Notes: generated by a model not told the origin, from the sequence alone. A stretch of 64,000 nt of DNA from Niastella vici (GCF_002077945.1 NZ_LVYD01000041.1:62001-126000), one strand, 5' to 3'; positions 28,496 through 37,426 are shown, counted from the first letter of the stretch. Translations and numbers: made by a program.

Positions 28496-29227
28496 ATGTT
28501 TCGCGGGTCAATCAGAAAATCATATATTACAATCGTGAATTTCCGTCACCGATCATACCAGCCCGAATTGCTCGACCGCCCGGATATTCCCTTTGAAGAT
28601 ATTCAAAGGAATATGCAGGAATTAAATTTCATCAACACCTGGCTGGGCGGCCATGCTATTACGGTTACCGGGGTTGAAGCCCTGGTGAATGCGAAAAATC
28701 CGGTCACTATTTGCGAGATCGGGTGTGGCGGTGGCGATAACCTGTTGGCCATTAGGAACTGGTGCAATAAAAGAAATATTCCGGCCGCTTTTATTGGCAT
28801 CGATATCAATCCGCATTGCACCGCGGTAGCTGCCAAACGGTTACTCAGCAATACCCAACTGATCACCTCCGATTATAAAGATGTACAACTGGAAAAGCAA
28901 CCCGATATTATTTTTTCATCCCTGTTCTGCCATCATTTCAGCGACCGGGAAATGGTAAAGCAATTACAATGGATGAAAACGAATGCCCGGCTCGGATTCT
29001 TTATAAACGATCTGCACCGGCACCGGGTAGCATATTATTCCATTAAAGTTTTAACCGCTTTATTCTCGAACAGTTACCTCGTGAAACACGATGCTCCCTT
29101 ATCTGTAGCCCGCGGCTTTACAAGAGATGAATGGTTACAATTTTTCAATATTGCCGGCATCAGTAATTATTCAATTGAATGGAAATGGGCCTTTCGCTGG
29201 CTCATCATCTCCAAAAATGCTGTTTAG
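28496..29227 (+). CDS. SAM-dependent methyltransferase of the PKS cluster
   Basis: 243 residues from the ATG at 28496; a GTG at 28535 (NFRHRSYQPELLD follows) gives a more family-like N-terminus and may be the real start. The class I methyltransferase fold is shown by motif I ICEIGCGGGDNLLAI, an acidic end of strand 2 in FIGIDINPHC, and SSLFCHHF for motif IV. It probably methylates a hydroxyl or ring carbon of the polyketide product. It lies 11 bp after the synthase gene and 10 bp before the oxidoreductase gene. Confidence 0.88.
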   Translation: MFRGSIRKSYITIVNFRHRSYQPELLDRPDIPFEDIQRNMQELNFINTWLGGHAITVTGVEALVNAKNPVTICEIGCGGGDNLLAIRNWCNKRNIPAAFIGIDINPHCTAVAAKRLLSNTQLITSDYKDVQLEKQPDIIFSSLFCHHFSDREMVKQLQWMKTNARLGFFINDLHRHRVAYYSIKVLTALFSNSYLVKHDAPLSVARGFTRDEWLQFFNIAGISNYSIEWKWAFRWLIISKNAV

Positions 29228-29237
29228 AAACTGAATC

Positions 29238-30377
29238 GTGAGCCTTCAACCCAAATATGATATTGCCATCGTAGGTGGCGGACTGGCAGGACTTGCCCTC
29301 GCCATTCTAAGCGCCCGTGCGGGTTATAAAACCGTGTTGTTCGAAAGAGAGAAGTACCCCTTTCACAAAGTGTGTGGTGAATATATCAGCCTCGAAAGCT
29401 GGAACTTTTTGCAGGACCTTGGGCTTCCACTCAGCGATATGCAATTGCCGATCATCAACCGCGTGCTCATTACCACGCCCGATGGCAATTATATTGAATC
29501 GCCGTTACCCTTGGGTGGCTTTGGCATCAGCCGGTATACCATCGATAACCTGCTGGCCAATATTGCCCGCCAGGAAGGCGTAACCCTGCTCGAAGGCAGC
29601 AAAGTGCTCAATGTTGTTTATCGCAACAATACCTTTCTGGTATTTTCAACCAGCGGCGATACCGAAGCAACCGTTGTAGCCGGCGCTTATGGCAAACGGG
29701 GCAACCTCGATATAAAATGGAAACGGCAGTTCACCAAAGTTAAACCCAACAAACTCAATCACTACATCGCCGTAAAATACCACATTCGCACCCATCACCC
29801 CGCCGACCTCATCGCCCTCCACAATTTTGAGCAAGGATATTGTGGAATTTCCCAAATTGAGGAAAACAAATATTGTCTCTGCTATCTCACAACGGCGGCC
29901 AACCTGCGCAAATGCAGGAATGATATTAGCAGTATGGAAAGAGAAATTCTTATGAAAAATCCTTTCCTGGAAAAAATCTTTTCCAATGCTGAAATGTTAT
30001 ACGAAGAGCCGTTAACCATTTCCCGGATCTCGTTCAATAAGAAAACACAGATAGAAAATCATGTTTTGATGATTGGCGATACAGCCGGCCTTATAGCACC
30101 TTTATGTGGCAACGGCATGAGCATGGCCCTGCACAGCAGCAAACTGGCTTTTGAAGAGATCAATTCGTTCCTTCAGGGACGTATCAACCGGTACGAAATG
30201 GAGATCCAGTATACCCAGCAATGGGAAAAATATTTTGGCCGGCGCTTACAGGCGGGGCGTTTATTACAAAGTTTTTTCGGCAACACTTTCCTTTCAAACG
30301 TACTCATAAAAATGGTAAAGCCTTTTCCAAAGTTTGTAGCGTTCCTAATACAACAAACACATGGAAAACCCTTTTAA
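29238..30377 (+). CDS. FAD-dependent oxidoreductase of the PKS cluster (geranylgeranyl reductase/hydroxylase type)
   Basis: 379 residues with a GTG start. The dinucleotide-binding motif VGGGLAGLALAI (residues 12-23) is followed by FEREKYPFHKVCGEYIS, which is typical of the geranylgeranyl reductase-related flavoproteins, and the second FAD motif MIGDTAGLIAPLCGNGM (around 280-296). Members hydroxylate aromatic rings, reduce isoprenoid double bonds or halogenate. Here ring hydroxylation to a quinol, or reduction of the prenyl chain, are both possible. It overlaps the next gene by 17 bp. Confidence 0.88.
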   Translation: MSLQPKYDIAIVGGGLAGLALAILSARAGYKTVLFEREKYPFHKVCGEYISLESWNFLQDLGLPLSDMQLPIINRVLITTPDGNYIESPLPLGGFGISRYTIDNLLANIARQEGVTLLEGSKVLNVVYRNNTFLVFSTSGDTEATVVAGAYGKRGNLDIKWKRQFTKVKPNKLNHYIAVKYHIRTHHPADLIALHNFEQGYCGISQIEENKYCLCYLTTAANLRKCRNDISSMEREILMKNPFLEKIFSNAEMLYEEPLTISRISFNKKTQIENHVLMIGDTAGLIAPLCGNGMSMALHSSKLAFEEINSFLQGRINRYEMEIQYTQQWEKYFGRRLQAGRLLQSFFGNTFLSNVLIKMVKPFPKFVAFLIQQTHGKPF

Positions 30378-31878
30378 ATGGGGGAAATGGTTTTTGCTTG
30401 CATTACTATTACCGCTGTTTCACTTTTATGGAAACGCGCAAAACTATTATGCCATTCAGGGCAGCAACTATGCAGGCAGTCTGGGTATTGGCAATAACCC
30501 CGCCTCTATTGTAAATACACCCTATAAATGGGATATCACGCTTTTTGGAGCACAGGAAAAAAATGCTACCAATGGCATTGTAATACATAAATATTCCCTC
30601 TTCAGCGATCCCAACAAATCGCAATACAACTTCAAAGAAGGCGATTACCGGCGGTATGCCTATGCCGATTACAATGTAAACCTGTTGAACATTCGCTATG
30701 CCATCAACCGCCGGCAGGCCATTGGTTTTGGCATTAACCTGCGGGGCTATGCACAATTAAGCTCAGGTCCGGTAAGGTTTATTGATACGCTTAAAAATGT
30801 AGGCGACTTTTTTGACCTGGGTAATTATAACCGGAAATTGTATGGCGATTTTATTCATGGCAGCTGGATAGAAGTTTTTGCCACCTGGGCGCAAACCATT
30901 TGGGACCGGCCCGATGCGCGGCTGAATGCAGGCATCACCGCGAAGATCTCACGCGGTATTTCAGGTGCTTATCTCAATGTGCTCAACGGAACCGTGGCAC
31001 AAACAATACATGGCAATAATTATGATTACACCATGCAGGATGTTTATGCCGAATATGGCCATTCGGCGAATTATGATCTGTGGCAAAAAGACAAAAGCAC
31101 CAACCAGAACCTGCGTGATTTTTTAACCCATACCCGCGCCGGTTTTTCTTTTGACCTGGGTGTGGAGTATCTTGTCAAAGCGGCACAGGTATCTTCTGTT
31201 TTTGATGAAGACAATTACTACGATTATGACTGGAAGATCGGGTTATCGTTACTGGATATTGGGTTCAACCAATTCAAATATGGTAAAAACAGCCGTATCC
31301 TGAACGGATTCCAGGCCAATATCACTGACACTGTGCTCGATCAGCAATTTGCCAATGTCAAAGACCTCACTGAATTCAATCAACGTGTAGTTGGTATTGC
31401 GGGCACTATACAACAACCAACCGGCATATTCAATATAATAAACCCGGCCCGCCTGGTTTTAAATGTAGACCATTATATCACCGGCGCCTGGTATGTGAAT
31501 GGCAATGCTTCGCTCAATCTTTCTTCACTAAGCGGAAGCCAGTGGCGGCTTACCGAATTGAATATGCTTACCGTTACGCCCCGTTGGGAAACCAGGCGAT
31601 TGGGGTTTTATCTTCCTGTACAGTTCAACATCAAAGAAAATTTATGGGTTGGCGGCGCTGTTAAATTAGGCCCGCTGTTGTTAGGGGTGCATAACTGGGC
31701 CACAGTGTTTGCCAAAAACAAAACGCAAAATGGCGGGGCTTACATTGCCCTTGTCATCAGGCCGGGAAAGAACAATAACTCAGAACAAACTGATAAACGG
31801 CTTGATTGCCCCAGGGGGATAGCACCAAAATTTACCAAAAACCGCCTGGGTCAAAAGTTGAGTTGCCCGCCCCGGTGA
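30361..31878 (+). CDS. Outer-membrane protein (DUF5723-like) coupled to the PKS cluster
   Basis: 505 residues with a signal peptide (cleaved near NAQ, residue 27). The mature N-terminus reads YYAIQGSNYAGSLGIGNNPASIV, characteristic of the large beta-barrel proteins of Bacteroidota related to DUF5723 and PorV/FadL-like barrels. The rest is barrel-like with frequent aromatic and Gly residues. Its start codon lies within the oxidoreductase gene, so it is translated with the cluster. It might carry the product to, or hold it in, the outer membrane; this is inference. The C-terminal 25 residues after the likely last strand are polar. Confidence 0.75.
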   Translation: MENPFKWGKWFLLALLLPLFHFYGNAQNYYAIQGSNYAGSLGIGNNPASIVNTPYKWDITLFGAQEKNATNGIVIHKYSLFSDPNKSQYNFKEGDYRRYAYADYNVNLLNIRYAINRRQAIGFGINLRGYAQLSSGPVRFIDTLKNVGDFFDLGNYNRKLYGDFIHGSWIEVFATWAQTIWDRPDARLNAGITAKISRGISGAYLNVLNGTVAQTIHGNNYDYTMQDVYAEYGHSANYDLWQKDKSTNQNLRDFLTHTRAGFSFDLGVEYLVKAAQVSSVFDEDNYYDYDWKIGLSLLDIGFNQFKYGKNSRILNGFQANITDTVLDQQFANVKDLTEFNQRVVGIAGTIQQPTGIFNIINPARLVLNVDHYITGAWYVNGNASLNLSSLSGSQWRLTELNMLTVTPRWETRRLGFYLPVQFNIKENLWVGGAVKLGPLLLGVHNWATVFAKNKTQNGGAYIALVIRPGKNNNSEQTDKRLDCPRGIAPKFTKNRLGQKLSCPPR

Positions 31879-31935
31879 TCTTATTAACTGCAACGAACAC
31901 AGCATCCGCAACAGCATAAAGAATTTACAGTACCA

Positions 31936-31962
31936 GGCTCTCAGCTCCTGAGCGCCTTTTTT
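31936..31962 (+). terminator. Intrinsic terminator of the PKS cluster
   Basis: GGCTCTCAG and CTGAGCGCC pair with one mismatch over nine positions around a 3-nt loop, followed by TTTTTTAT. It lies about 60 bp after the stop of the outer-membrane protein gene. Confidence 0.75.
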
Positions 31963-32410
31963 ATTTCTGCCTGCTGCAGACACGCTGAGTTGGCATGGGT
32001 TGGAACCGGAGGGTATCGGCTCAATGACGTGTATCGACTGCAAGAATGGGAAGAATGCCGACCTTGCTAAAACGATTAAAAAAATCAGGTTTCATTCAAT
32101 TAATTCTTACCAAAGCATTGGCGAAGAAATTGCTTTTTGCCTGGGTATATATTTCACTTTGCAGGGACCTCACAGGGACCTCACAGGGACATAGCAGGGA
32201 CGTTATGGGGAAAATATCCTTTTAAGGTCCGGGTGAGTTCCCTGTTATATCCTTGTTAGTTTCAGTTGAAACCCAAAAGATTTGCGGTTGCTACCCAGAG
32301 GCTTTCCTTTTAATCATACTTAAGGTTGAGCAAAGCACCCAGGAGGAGGAAACTGCAACCCGTTTGTTGAGCAGACCAATCAGGTTCACCCAGTCTATTT
32401 TTCAATTATT
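31963..32410. other. Gene-free stretch between PKS cluster and GbsR-type regulator
   Basis: No supported gene. A 64-codon open frame (32000-32194) has no family look and ends inside a small tandem repeat, so it is not called. The stretch holds the repeat at 32162-32205 and a short TTTCAGTTGAAA palindrome near 32260. Confidence 0.4.
32162..32205 (+). repeat. Four tandem 11-bp units
   Basis: CAGGGACCTCA occurs twice in direct succession, followed by CAGGGACATAG and CAGGGACGTTA. The first seven bases are constant in all four units. The spacing of 11 bp is close to one helical turn. Confidence 0.8.
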
Positions 32411-32441
32411 TTTGAAACTTCAGAAATAGACCTTAAATTTG
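32411..32441 (+). promoter_or_regulatory. Bacteroidota-type promoter of the GbsR-like gene
   Basis: TTTG at 32411-32414 and TAAATTTG at 32434-32441 are separated by 19 bp, matching the -33/-7 consensus of this phylum. The start codon is 20 bp further on. Confidence 0.65.
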
Positions 32442-32461
32442 AGAAAGCAGACACTAACAAT

Positions 32462-32968
32462 ATGAAACTGGAAGAAGCGCAACAACAATTCATTGCTTCC
32501 TGGGGGGCATTCGGCACCTATTGGGGCATCAACCGCACCATGGCGCAAATACATGCCTTGCTCATGATCAGTGCCGACCCATTAAGCCAGGACGATATGA
32601 TGGAGCGGCTTAGTATCAGTCGCGGTAATGTGAACATGAATATCCGCGACCTTATTGATTGGGGGTTGGTGAACCGTGTGTTGATACCTGGAGAACGAAA
32701 GGAATATTTTTCAGCAGAAAAAGATATTTGGAAAGTGGCCACCCAAATAGTGAAGGAACGCAAAAAAAGAGAGCTGGACCCCATGTTGCGCCTGCTCGAT
32801 CAGCTGGGAGAAATAGAAGGCGATAAAAAAGACAAACACATAAAACAATTCACCGAAACAGTTAGCAGCATCAAACGCTTTGGCTCACAGACCGATAAAA
32901 TGCTCGATGGGCTGGTAAAGGCCGATGAGAACTGGTTCCTCGGCAACCTCATGAAAATGTTCAGGTAA
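32462..32968 (+). CDS. GbsR/MarR-family transcriptional regulator
   Basis: 168 residues. A winged helix-turn-helix lies at about 25-85 (IHALLMISADPLSQDDMMERLSISRGNVNMNIRDLIDWGLV, key segments), followed by a wing (PGERKEYFSAEKDIW) and long C-terminal helices for dimerisation. The layout matches the GbsR group of MarR-like regulators, known from glycine betaine synthesis control but broader in Bacteroidota. The target is unknown; the tandem repeats upstream could be binding sites. Confidence 0.85.
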   Translation: MKLEEAQQQFIASWGAFGTYWGINRTMAQIHALLMISADPLSQDDMMERLSISRGNVNMNIRDLIDWGLVNRVLIPGERKEYFSAEKDIWKVATQIVKERKKRELDPMLRLLDQLGEIEGDKKDKHIKQFTETVSSIKRFGSQTDKMLDGLVKADENWFLGNLMKMFR

Positions 32969-33024
32969 GGAGCCTGCGCCATTTTTTTAACCAACTATTT
33001 AACTACCCTGCTTGTTCTTAGCAT

Positions 33025-33396
33025 ATGGAAACACCTAATAAAAAGACCCTGGTATTGGGCGCTTCGGAAAATCCGGCCCGGTATAGTTTTTTGGCTATAA
33101 ACAGTTTACGCAGGCATCAACATCCCGTAACCGCAATTGGGCGTAAGAATGGCCGGGTGCTCGATGTTGATATTACTACCGAAAAAAAACCATTGGAAAC
33201 AGTTGACACAGTTACGCTGTACCTGAACCCAACCCACCAGAAAGAATACTACGATTATATACTATCGCTGAAACCGAAACGCATTATATTTAATCCTGGT
33301 ACAGAAAATACTGAATTATATAACCTTGCAAAAAAGAACGGTATTCAGCCATTGGAAGCCTGCACATTAGTTATGCTTAGCACGGGACAATACTAA
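33025..33396 (+). CDS. CoA-binding domain protein (YccU-like)
   Basis: 123 residues forming a single Rossmann-like CoA-binding domain: TLVLGASENPARYSFLAIN at the start, then AIGRKNG, VTLYLNPTHQKEYYDYI and IIFNPGTENTEL. It is the size of the stand-alone CoA-binding family. Function is not established; similar proteins are thought to bind CoA or acyl-CoA. It follows the GbsR-like gene by 56 bp and may share its transcript. Confidence 0.8.
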   Translation: METPNKKTLVLGASENPARYSFLAINSLRRHQHPVTAIGRKNGRVLDVDITTEKKPLETVDTVTLYLNPTHQKEYYDYILSLKPKRIIFNPGTENTELYNLAKKNGIQPLEACTLVMLSTGQY

Positions 33397-33582
33397 AGTC
33401 AATAGTAAATACCCTTAGAAAGTCCCATATTTAACACTCATAAACATTGATTATTATCCCCCGGTAAAATAACCGTATATCATTTGCGTTCTAACTTCGT
33501 ATTGTATCAGACGAATAGAAGATTTATACCCTAAGATCCATACCAACGTAATCCAGATCCGAAAAACTAAAACCCGTACATT

Positions 33583-34056
33583 ATGAAAAACCTGAATGCA
33601 GCAGGGCTCTTAGTGGCGTGCATTTTCGCATTCCAGACAATGAATGCCCAGCAACTACCCGCCACCCAAAAGCCAACCCTTAGCAAGGCTTCCACATTGG
33701 CGCAACTTCCCATGAAACTGGAATGTAACGTTCCTGCATTGAAACAACTTTCTTCTTCCCGTATAGCTGAAAAAGTAGCGCTTTCACTCGGCAATTTTGA
33801 ATTCAACGGTGAACTGGTTGATAAAACACAAACATCAGCCGGCGTTACCAGCATGAATATCCGTTCAACCAGCATACCCGGCGCCTTCTGCACCATATCG
33901 ATGATCACCACTGCCAACAACGCACAAAAAATGGTTGGCCGCATCATCAATCCAAAATCAGATGAAGTGCTGGTGCTAACAGAAGAAAACGATCAATATT
34001 ACTGGATAAAAAAGCCAAAGCAATTTTTTATGGTGGAAGAACAAACCGCCAATTAA
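33583..34056 (+). CDS. Small secreted protein of unknown function
   Basis: 157 residues with a signal peptide (cleaved after NAQ, residue 23) and no further membrane segment. The mature protein has a serine/lysine-rich first half and a strand-rich second half. No family is recognised. It lies 57 bp upstream of the secreted protease gene and may be co-expressed with it, perhaps as an inhibitor or chaperone, but nothing in the sequence shows this. Confidence 0.6.
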   Translation: MKNLNAAGLLVACIFAFQTMNAQQLPATQKPTLSKASTLAQLPMKLECNVPALKQLSSSRIAEKVALSLGNFEFNGELVDKTQTSAGVTSMNIRSTSIPGAFCTISMITTANNAQKMVGRIINPKSDEVLVLTEENDQYYWIKKPKQFFMVEEQTAN

Positions 34057-34113
34057 GTCCTGATAACCTTTGAACACTATTTAATCTAACCTCCAAAGCC
34101 TCCATCTGATCCA

Positions 34114-35712
34114 ATGAAAACCATTTACACCGTACTGTTTGCATTAACTGTTGCATCGGGGATAAACGCACAGGTTCCCTTGTTAAACAGTTATGTTGCG
34201 GCCAGGGCCACCATTTACCTGGATTTTGACGGACAATACGTAACCGGCACATCCTGGAACTGGAGCGGCGCCATTGACGCCCAGCCCTCAGGCTTTACAA
34301 CCGATCAAATGATCGAGATCTTTAACCGCGTTTCAGAAGACTACCGCGTTTTTAACATCAACATCACCACCGACTCAACAGTATATAAAGCGGCCCCGGT
34401 TAATCAACGTACCCGGGTCATCATTACTCCTACCTACGAATGGTATGGCAGAGTAGGCGGTATATCTTTCGTTGGCTCCTTTTCCTGGGGCGACAATACA
34501 CCTGCCTGGGTATTCAGCGGCCTGCTGGGTAACAATCCCAAATATGTGGCCGAAGCTGCCTCTCACGAAGCAGGCCATACGCTGGGATTACAACACCAAA
34601 GCGCCTACACCACAAGCTGCTCAAAAACTGAATATAACCCCGGAACGGGAAGCGGTGAAATAAGCTGGGCGCCCATTATGGGTATCGGCTATTACAAAAA
34701 TCTTACTACCTGGCATTTTGGTACCAATACATACGGTTGCAATTATTACCAGGATGATATGGCCATCATTTCCAACGCCACCAATAACTTTGGTTACCGT
34801 ACCGATGATATCGGTAATATGCATACAAATGCCACTACCGTTGGCTTTACGTCAACCGGCTTTACAACAACCGGTCTTATAAACTCCGGCACTGATAAAG
34901 ACGTGTTCAGGTTCACACTTGCGACCCCCACTTATGTTCATATGAACGCTGTTCCCCAAAATGTAGGAGCCCAGGGAACCATAGTGTATTCAGGCGCCAA
35001 CCTCGACATCAGATTGAGCCTGCTCGACGATAAGGGCGATACCCTTTCAGTATACAGCCCCGATAACATGACAAATGCCATGGTCGACAGCAATCTTAAC
35101 GCCGGCACTTATTATGTAGTGATAGAAGGAACAGCAAATGCCAACGTAGTTAAAAGTGAAAGCCTGGGTTACTATTCACTGGCAGCAAGCCCCATCAGTA
35201 TTTTGCCCATACACCGCCTCAGTTTATCGGGCAGGTCAGCAAACGGCATGCATGACCTGAGCTGGACATTTGAAGCAGATGAAACCATTAAACAAATTGA
35301 GATCCAGAACTCAAAAGACGGCGTTCATTTCGATGCGCTGAGCCAGGTAAGCTCAACCACAAGAAACTTCTCCTGGAAGCCTTTAACCGATAATGCGCCT
35401 TATTACCGTATTCGGGTGGTCACTGCAAAAGATGAAAAGTCATACTATTCAAACATTATTACCCTGCGCGATCGCGGCGATGATAAGGCAACCGCAAGAG
35501 TAATGAGCACCATGGTCTCAAACTCCATTATAGTGAATGCCGATAAAGAATGCAAATACCAGGTACTTGATGGAACCGGCCGCCTGTTACAACGCGGACA
35601 ACTGATTGCCGGAACAAATAACATTGATATAACAACTGCACAAAAAGGCCTGATACTGCTTCGCATTCAGGGAGATGTAGAGATTTCAACCTTGAAGTTA
35701 ATAAAACAATAA
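34114..35712 (+). CDS. Secreted metzincin-like zinc protease with T9SS sorting domain
   Basis: 532 residues. After the signal peptide (cut after NAQ, residue 20) the catalytic domain carries the metzincin zinc motif HEAGHTLGLQH (H151, H155, H161; general base E152) and a Met-turn-like PIMGIGYY around residue 187. A pre-peptidase-type beta domain (DKDVFRFTLATPTYV, about 265-350) follows, and the end (CKYQVLDGTGRLLQRGQLIAG to STLKLIKQ) has the form of a type A C-terminal sorting domain. It should be exported through the T9SS to the cell surface or medium. Confidence 0.85.
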   Translation: MKTIYTVLFALTVASGINAQVPLLNSYVAARATIYLDFDGQYVTGTSWNWSGAIDAQPSGFTTDQMIEIFNRVSEDYRVFNINITTDSTVYKAAPVNQRTRVIITPTYEWYGRVGGISFVGSFSWGDNTPAWVFSGLLGNNPKYVAEAASHEAGHTLGLQHQSAYTTSCSKTEYNPGTGSGEISWAPIMGIGYYKNLTTWHFGTNTYGCNYYQDDMAIISNATNNFGYRTDDIGNMHTNATTVGFTSTGFTTTGLINSGTDKDVFRFTLATPTYVHMNAVPQNVGAQGTIVYSGANLDIRLSLLDDKGDTLSVYSPDNMTNAMVDSNLNAGTYYVVIEGTANANVVKSESLGYYSLAASPISILPIHRLSLSGRSANGMHDLSWTFEADETIKQIEIQNSKDGVHFDALSQVSSTTRNFSWKPLTDNAPYYRIRVVTAKDEKSYYSNIITLRDRGDDKATARVMSTMVSNSIIVNADKECKYQVLDGTGRLLQRGQLIAGTNNIDITTAQKGLILLRIQGDVEISTLKLIKQ

Positions 35713-35733
35713 TAATCATAGGATTTGGTGAAC

Positions 35734-35766
35734 AACGGGTTTTTCGGTAAATTCGAAAAACCCGTT
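35734..35766 (+). terminator. Hairpin between the protease gene and ykuK
   Basis: AACGGGTTTTTCG (35734-35746) and its exact complement (35754-35766) form a 13-bp stem with a 7-nt loop. No T-run follows on the plus strand. It ends 5 bp before the next ATG, so it could be the protease terminator or a leader structure of the next gene. Confidence 0.55.
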
Positions 35767-35771
35767 TCACT

Positions 35772-36248
35772 ATGATGTTATGGAGAAAATTTAATGGGGA
35801 CCCGATTGACCTGCCAATTATCGATGCCGTTGAAAATGCTATCAAACGCGAAACTGAAAAGGGGTATCACCTTAAAGTTTGCATCGGCACCGATTCTCAG
35901 GTAAAGGGTGCGGAAACAGAGTTTGCTACGGTCATTGTTTTCCTTCGTGAAGGACATGGTGGATTTATGTTCATTCACAATGAAAAAACCCGGAAACAGT
36001 ACAGTATCAAAGAACGAATGCTGGTAGAAGTAGCTAAAAGCATTGAAATTGCTTACGATCTTTGCCACCTGTTCACATTGTATAATGTTGATATGGAGGT
36101 ACACGCGGACATTAACACCAATCCGCATTTCAAAAGCAATGATGCGCTTAAAGAAGCAATGGGCTACATACTGGGAATGGGGTTTGCCTTTAAGGCCAAA
36201 CCCGAAGCCTTCGCCAGCAGCAGCTGTGCCAACAAAGTAGTAAACTGA
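35772..36248 (+). CDS. ykuK: YkuK-family RNase H-like protein (DUF458)
   Basis: 158 residues. The opening strand-loop KVCIGTDSQVKG and the later VDMEVHADINTNP give an RNase H-like layout with acidic residues at the expected strand ends (Asp in GTDSQ and the His-x-Asp of VHAD). The family is widespread in Firmicutes and Bacteroidota but has no established function. The end FASSSCANKVVN is typical. A terminator follows directly. Confidence 0.8.
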   Translation: MMLWRKFNGDPIDLPIIDAVENAIKRETEKGYHLKVCIGTDSQVKGAETEFATVIVFLREGHGGFMFIHNEKTRKQYSIKERMLVEVAKSIEIAYDLCHLFTLYNVDMEVHADINTNPHFKSNDALKEAMGYILGMGFAFKAKPEAFASSSCANKVVN

Positions 36249-36249
36249 T

Positions 36250-36281
36250 AAACCCTCACGCTGAAAACGGAGGGTTTTTTA
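36250..36281 (+). terminator. Intrinsic terminator of ykuK
   Basis: AAACCCTC (36250-36257) pairs with GAGGGTTT (36270-36277), followed by more T. Confidence 0.8.
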
Positions 36282-36355
36282 ATGTTTAGTTGTGAAATTT
36301 TCACAGCTCAGGGGATTGTCACCATTAAAAACAGCTTCATTACCTTCACACCCGG

Positions 36356-37339
36356 CTAATTCTGAATAATAGACTTTATTTTTTCTACCACTGGTTTGGG
36401 AAACATATGTGCCACACTTGAAAGCATTCTCAATGACTGTTGATGCAGAAACAACTTTGTATGTGGTTTCACATTTTTGCCGAAGTAAGTATTTTTCACC
36501 CTTTCACCTGTAACAATATTGGTAAGGTCTTTAAGGTATAATTTGTTAATAGCTATATCCGATAATAACGGAACATAATATATGCAGTTCTCAAAATAAT
36601 AATGCGTTACCTGCGAATGGCGGCTGGCGCCTTCACGCAATATCTTTTCACCACCATGTAACAGGTTGGCCGACCATATCATCGCCTGTCCCTTTTTGAT
36701 CTTCAGCACCTCCTTCCTTAAGCCAAGCGCATCGATTATTTGCTGAATAAAATTCACATAGTTATGGGCATAGGCCATAATGGATTTTTTCATTTCAGCA
36801 GTTTCGCTGGCATTCAGGCCTATGTCGATCATATCATAAAACGGAAGCTTATGACTGCCGGGGTAATAATGCAGCGGGCCATTGGTTTCGTCAATATCTT
36901 CAAATGGCACCCATACACCGCACATAAAACGATGAGGAATAGAATTGAAATGGATCATATCCGAATGGGTATCCTGCTGGGTGCCTACCGGGAAATTGAG
37001 GGTTTGAAATGGAAATGGTTCGCGCTGGTATAAAAGCCTGAGTTTATTTAATACTATCTCAGATGCAGCTACCTTGCGTACACTTTCATTAAATTTCCAG
37101 GCATCCTGTATGCGAAAATTGTTGTCTGTAATTTTGGCAAACCTTGGCGCCAGTTGTTTAATAATGTCATTTATGGTATTATCATCAATTCCAAGATCGA
37201 AAATCACATAACCATCATCGGCAAACTTTTTTACAAATGCTTTATCGGCTTCGCTAAGAGTTGACTTATCTATTTCAGCTTCAAAAAAAGGAGATTCGGT
37301 CCACGGTAAGTTAGCATGTTGTAGCACCATTCCAGACAT
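36356..37339 (-). CDS. Phytanoyl-CoA dioxygenase (PhyH)-family protein, copy 1
   Basis: 327 residues, double-stranded beta-helix of the Fe(II)/2-oxoglutarate type. The iron ligands are H125 and D127 (THSDMIHF) and H228 (LLHGGEK), with R240 (GASRHSQ) placed to bind 2-oxoglutarate. The motif DETNGPLHYYPGSHKLP is typical of PhyH proteins that hydroxylate small molecules or lipid chains. Substrate unknown. The next gene upstream (copy 2) encodes a close paralogue, about three quarters identical by eye. A perfect palindrome lies between them. Confidence 0.9.
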   Translation of the reverse strand: MSGMVLQHANLPWTESPFFEAEIDKSTLSEADKAFVKKFADDGYVIFDLGIDDNTINDIIKQLAPRFAKITDNNFRIQDAWKFNESVRKVAASEIVLNKLRLLYQREPFPFQTLNFPVGTQQDTHSDMIHFNSIPHRFMCGVWVPFEDIDETNGPLHYYPGSHKLPFYDMIDIGLNASETAEMKKSIMAYAHNYVNFIQQIIDALGLRKEVLKIKKGQAMIWSANLLHGGEKILREGASRHSQVTHYYFENCIYYVPLLSDIAINKLYLKDLTNIVTGERVKNTYFGKNVKPHTKLFLHQQSLRMLSSVAHMFPKPVVEKIKSIIQN

Positions 37340-37364
37340 AGTAATTAAGGTTATGTAAAATATT

Positions 37365-37392
37365 ATTACTATTTATTCAAATAAATAGTAAT
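37365..37392. promoter_or_regulatory. Perfect 28-bp AT-rich palindrome between the two PhyH genes
   Basis: ATTACTATTTATT (37365-37377) and its exact complement (37380-37392) flank a 2-nt centre. It lies 26 bp before the start of copy 1. The lack of GC pairs and of a T-run argues against a terminator; a regulator binding site is more likely. Confidence 0.6.
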
Positions 37393-37426
37393 GCTGCTCA
37401 CTTGGAATAATCATTATTTTCCGCGA

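Noticed and set aside
32000-32194. A 64-codon ORF with a Cys-x-x-Cys motif after the PKS cluster
   Set aside because: It runs into the tandem repeat and shows no protein-like pattern or promoter.
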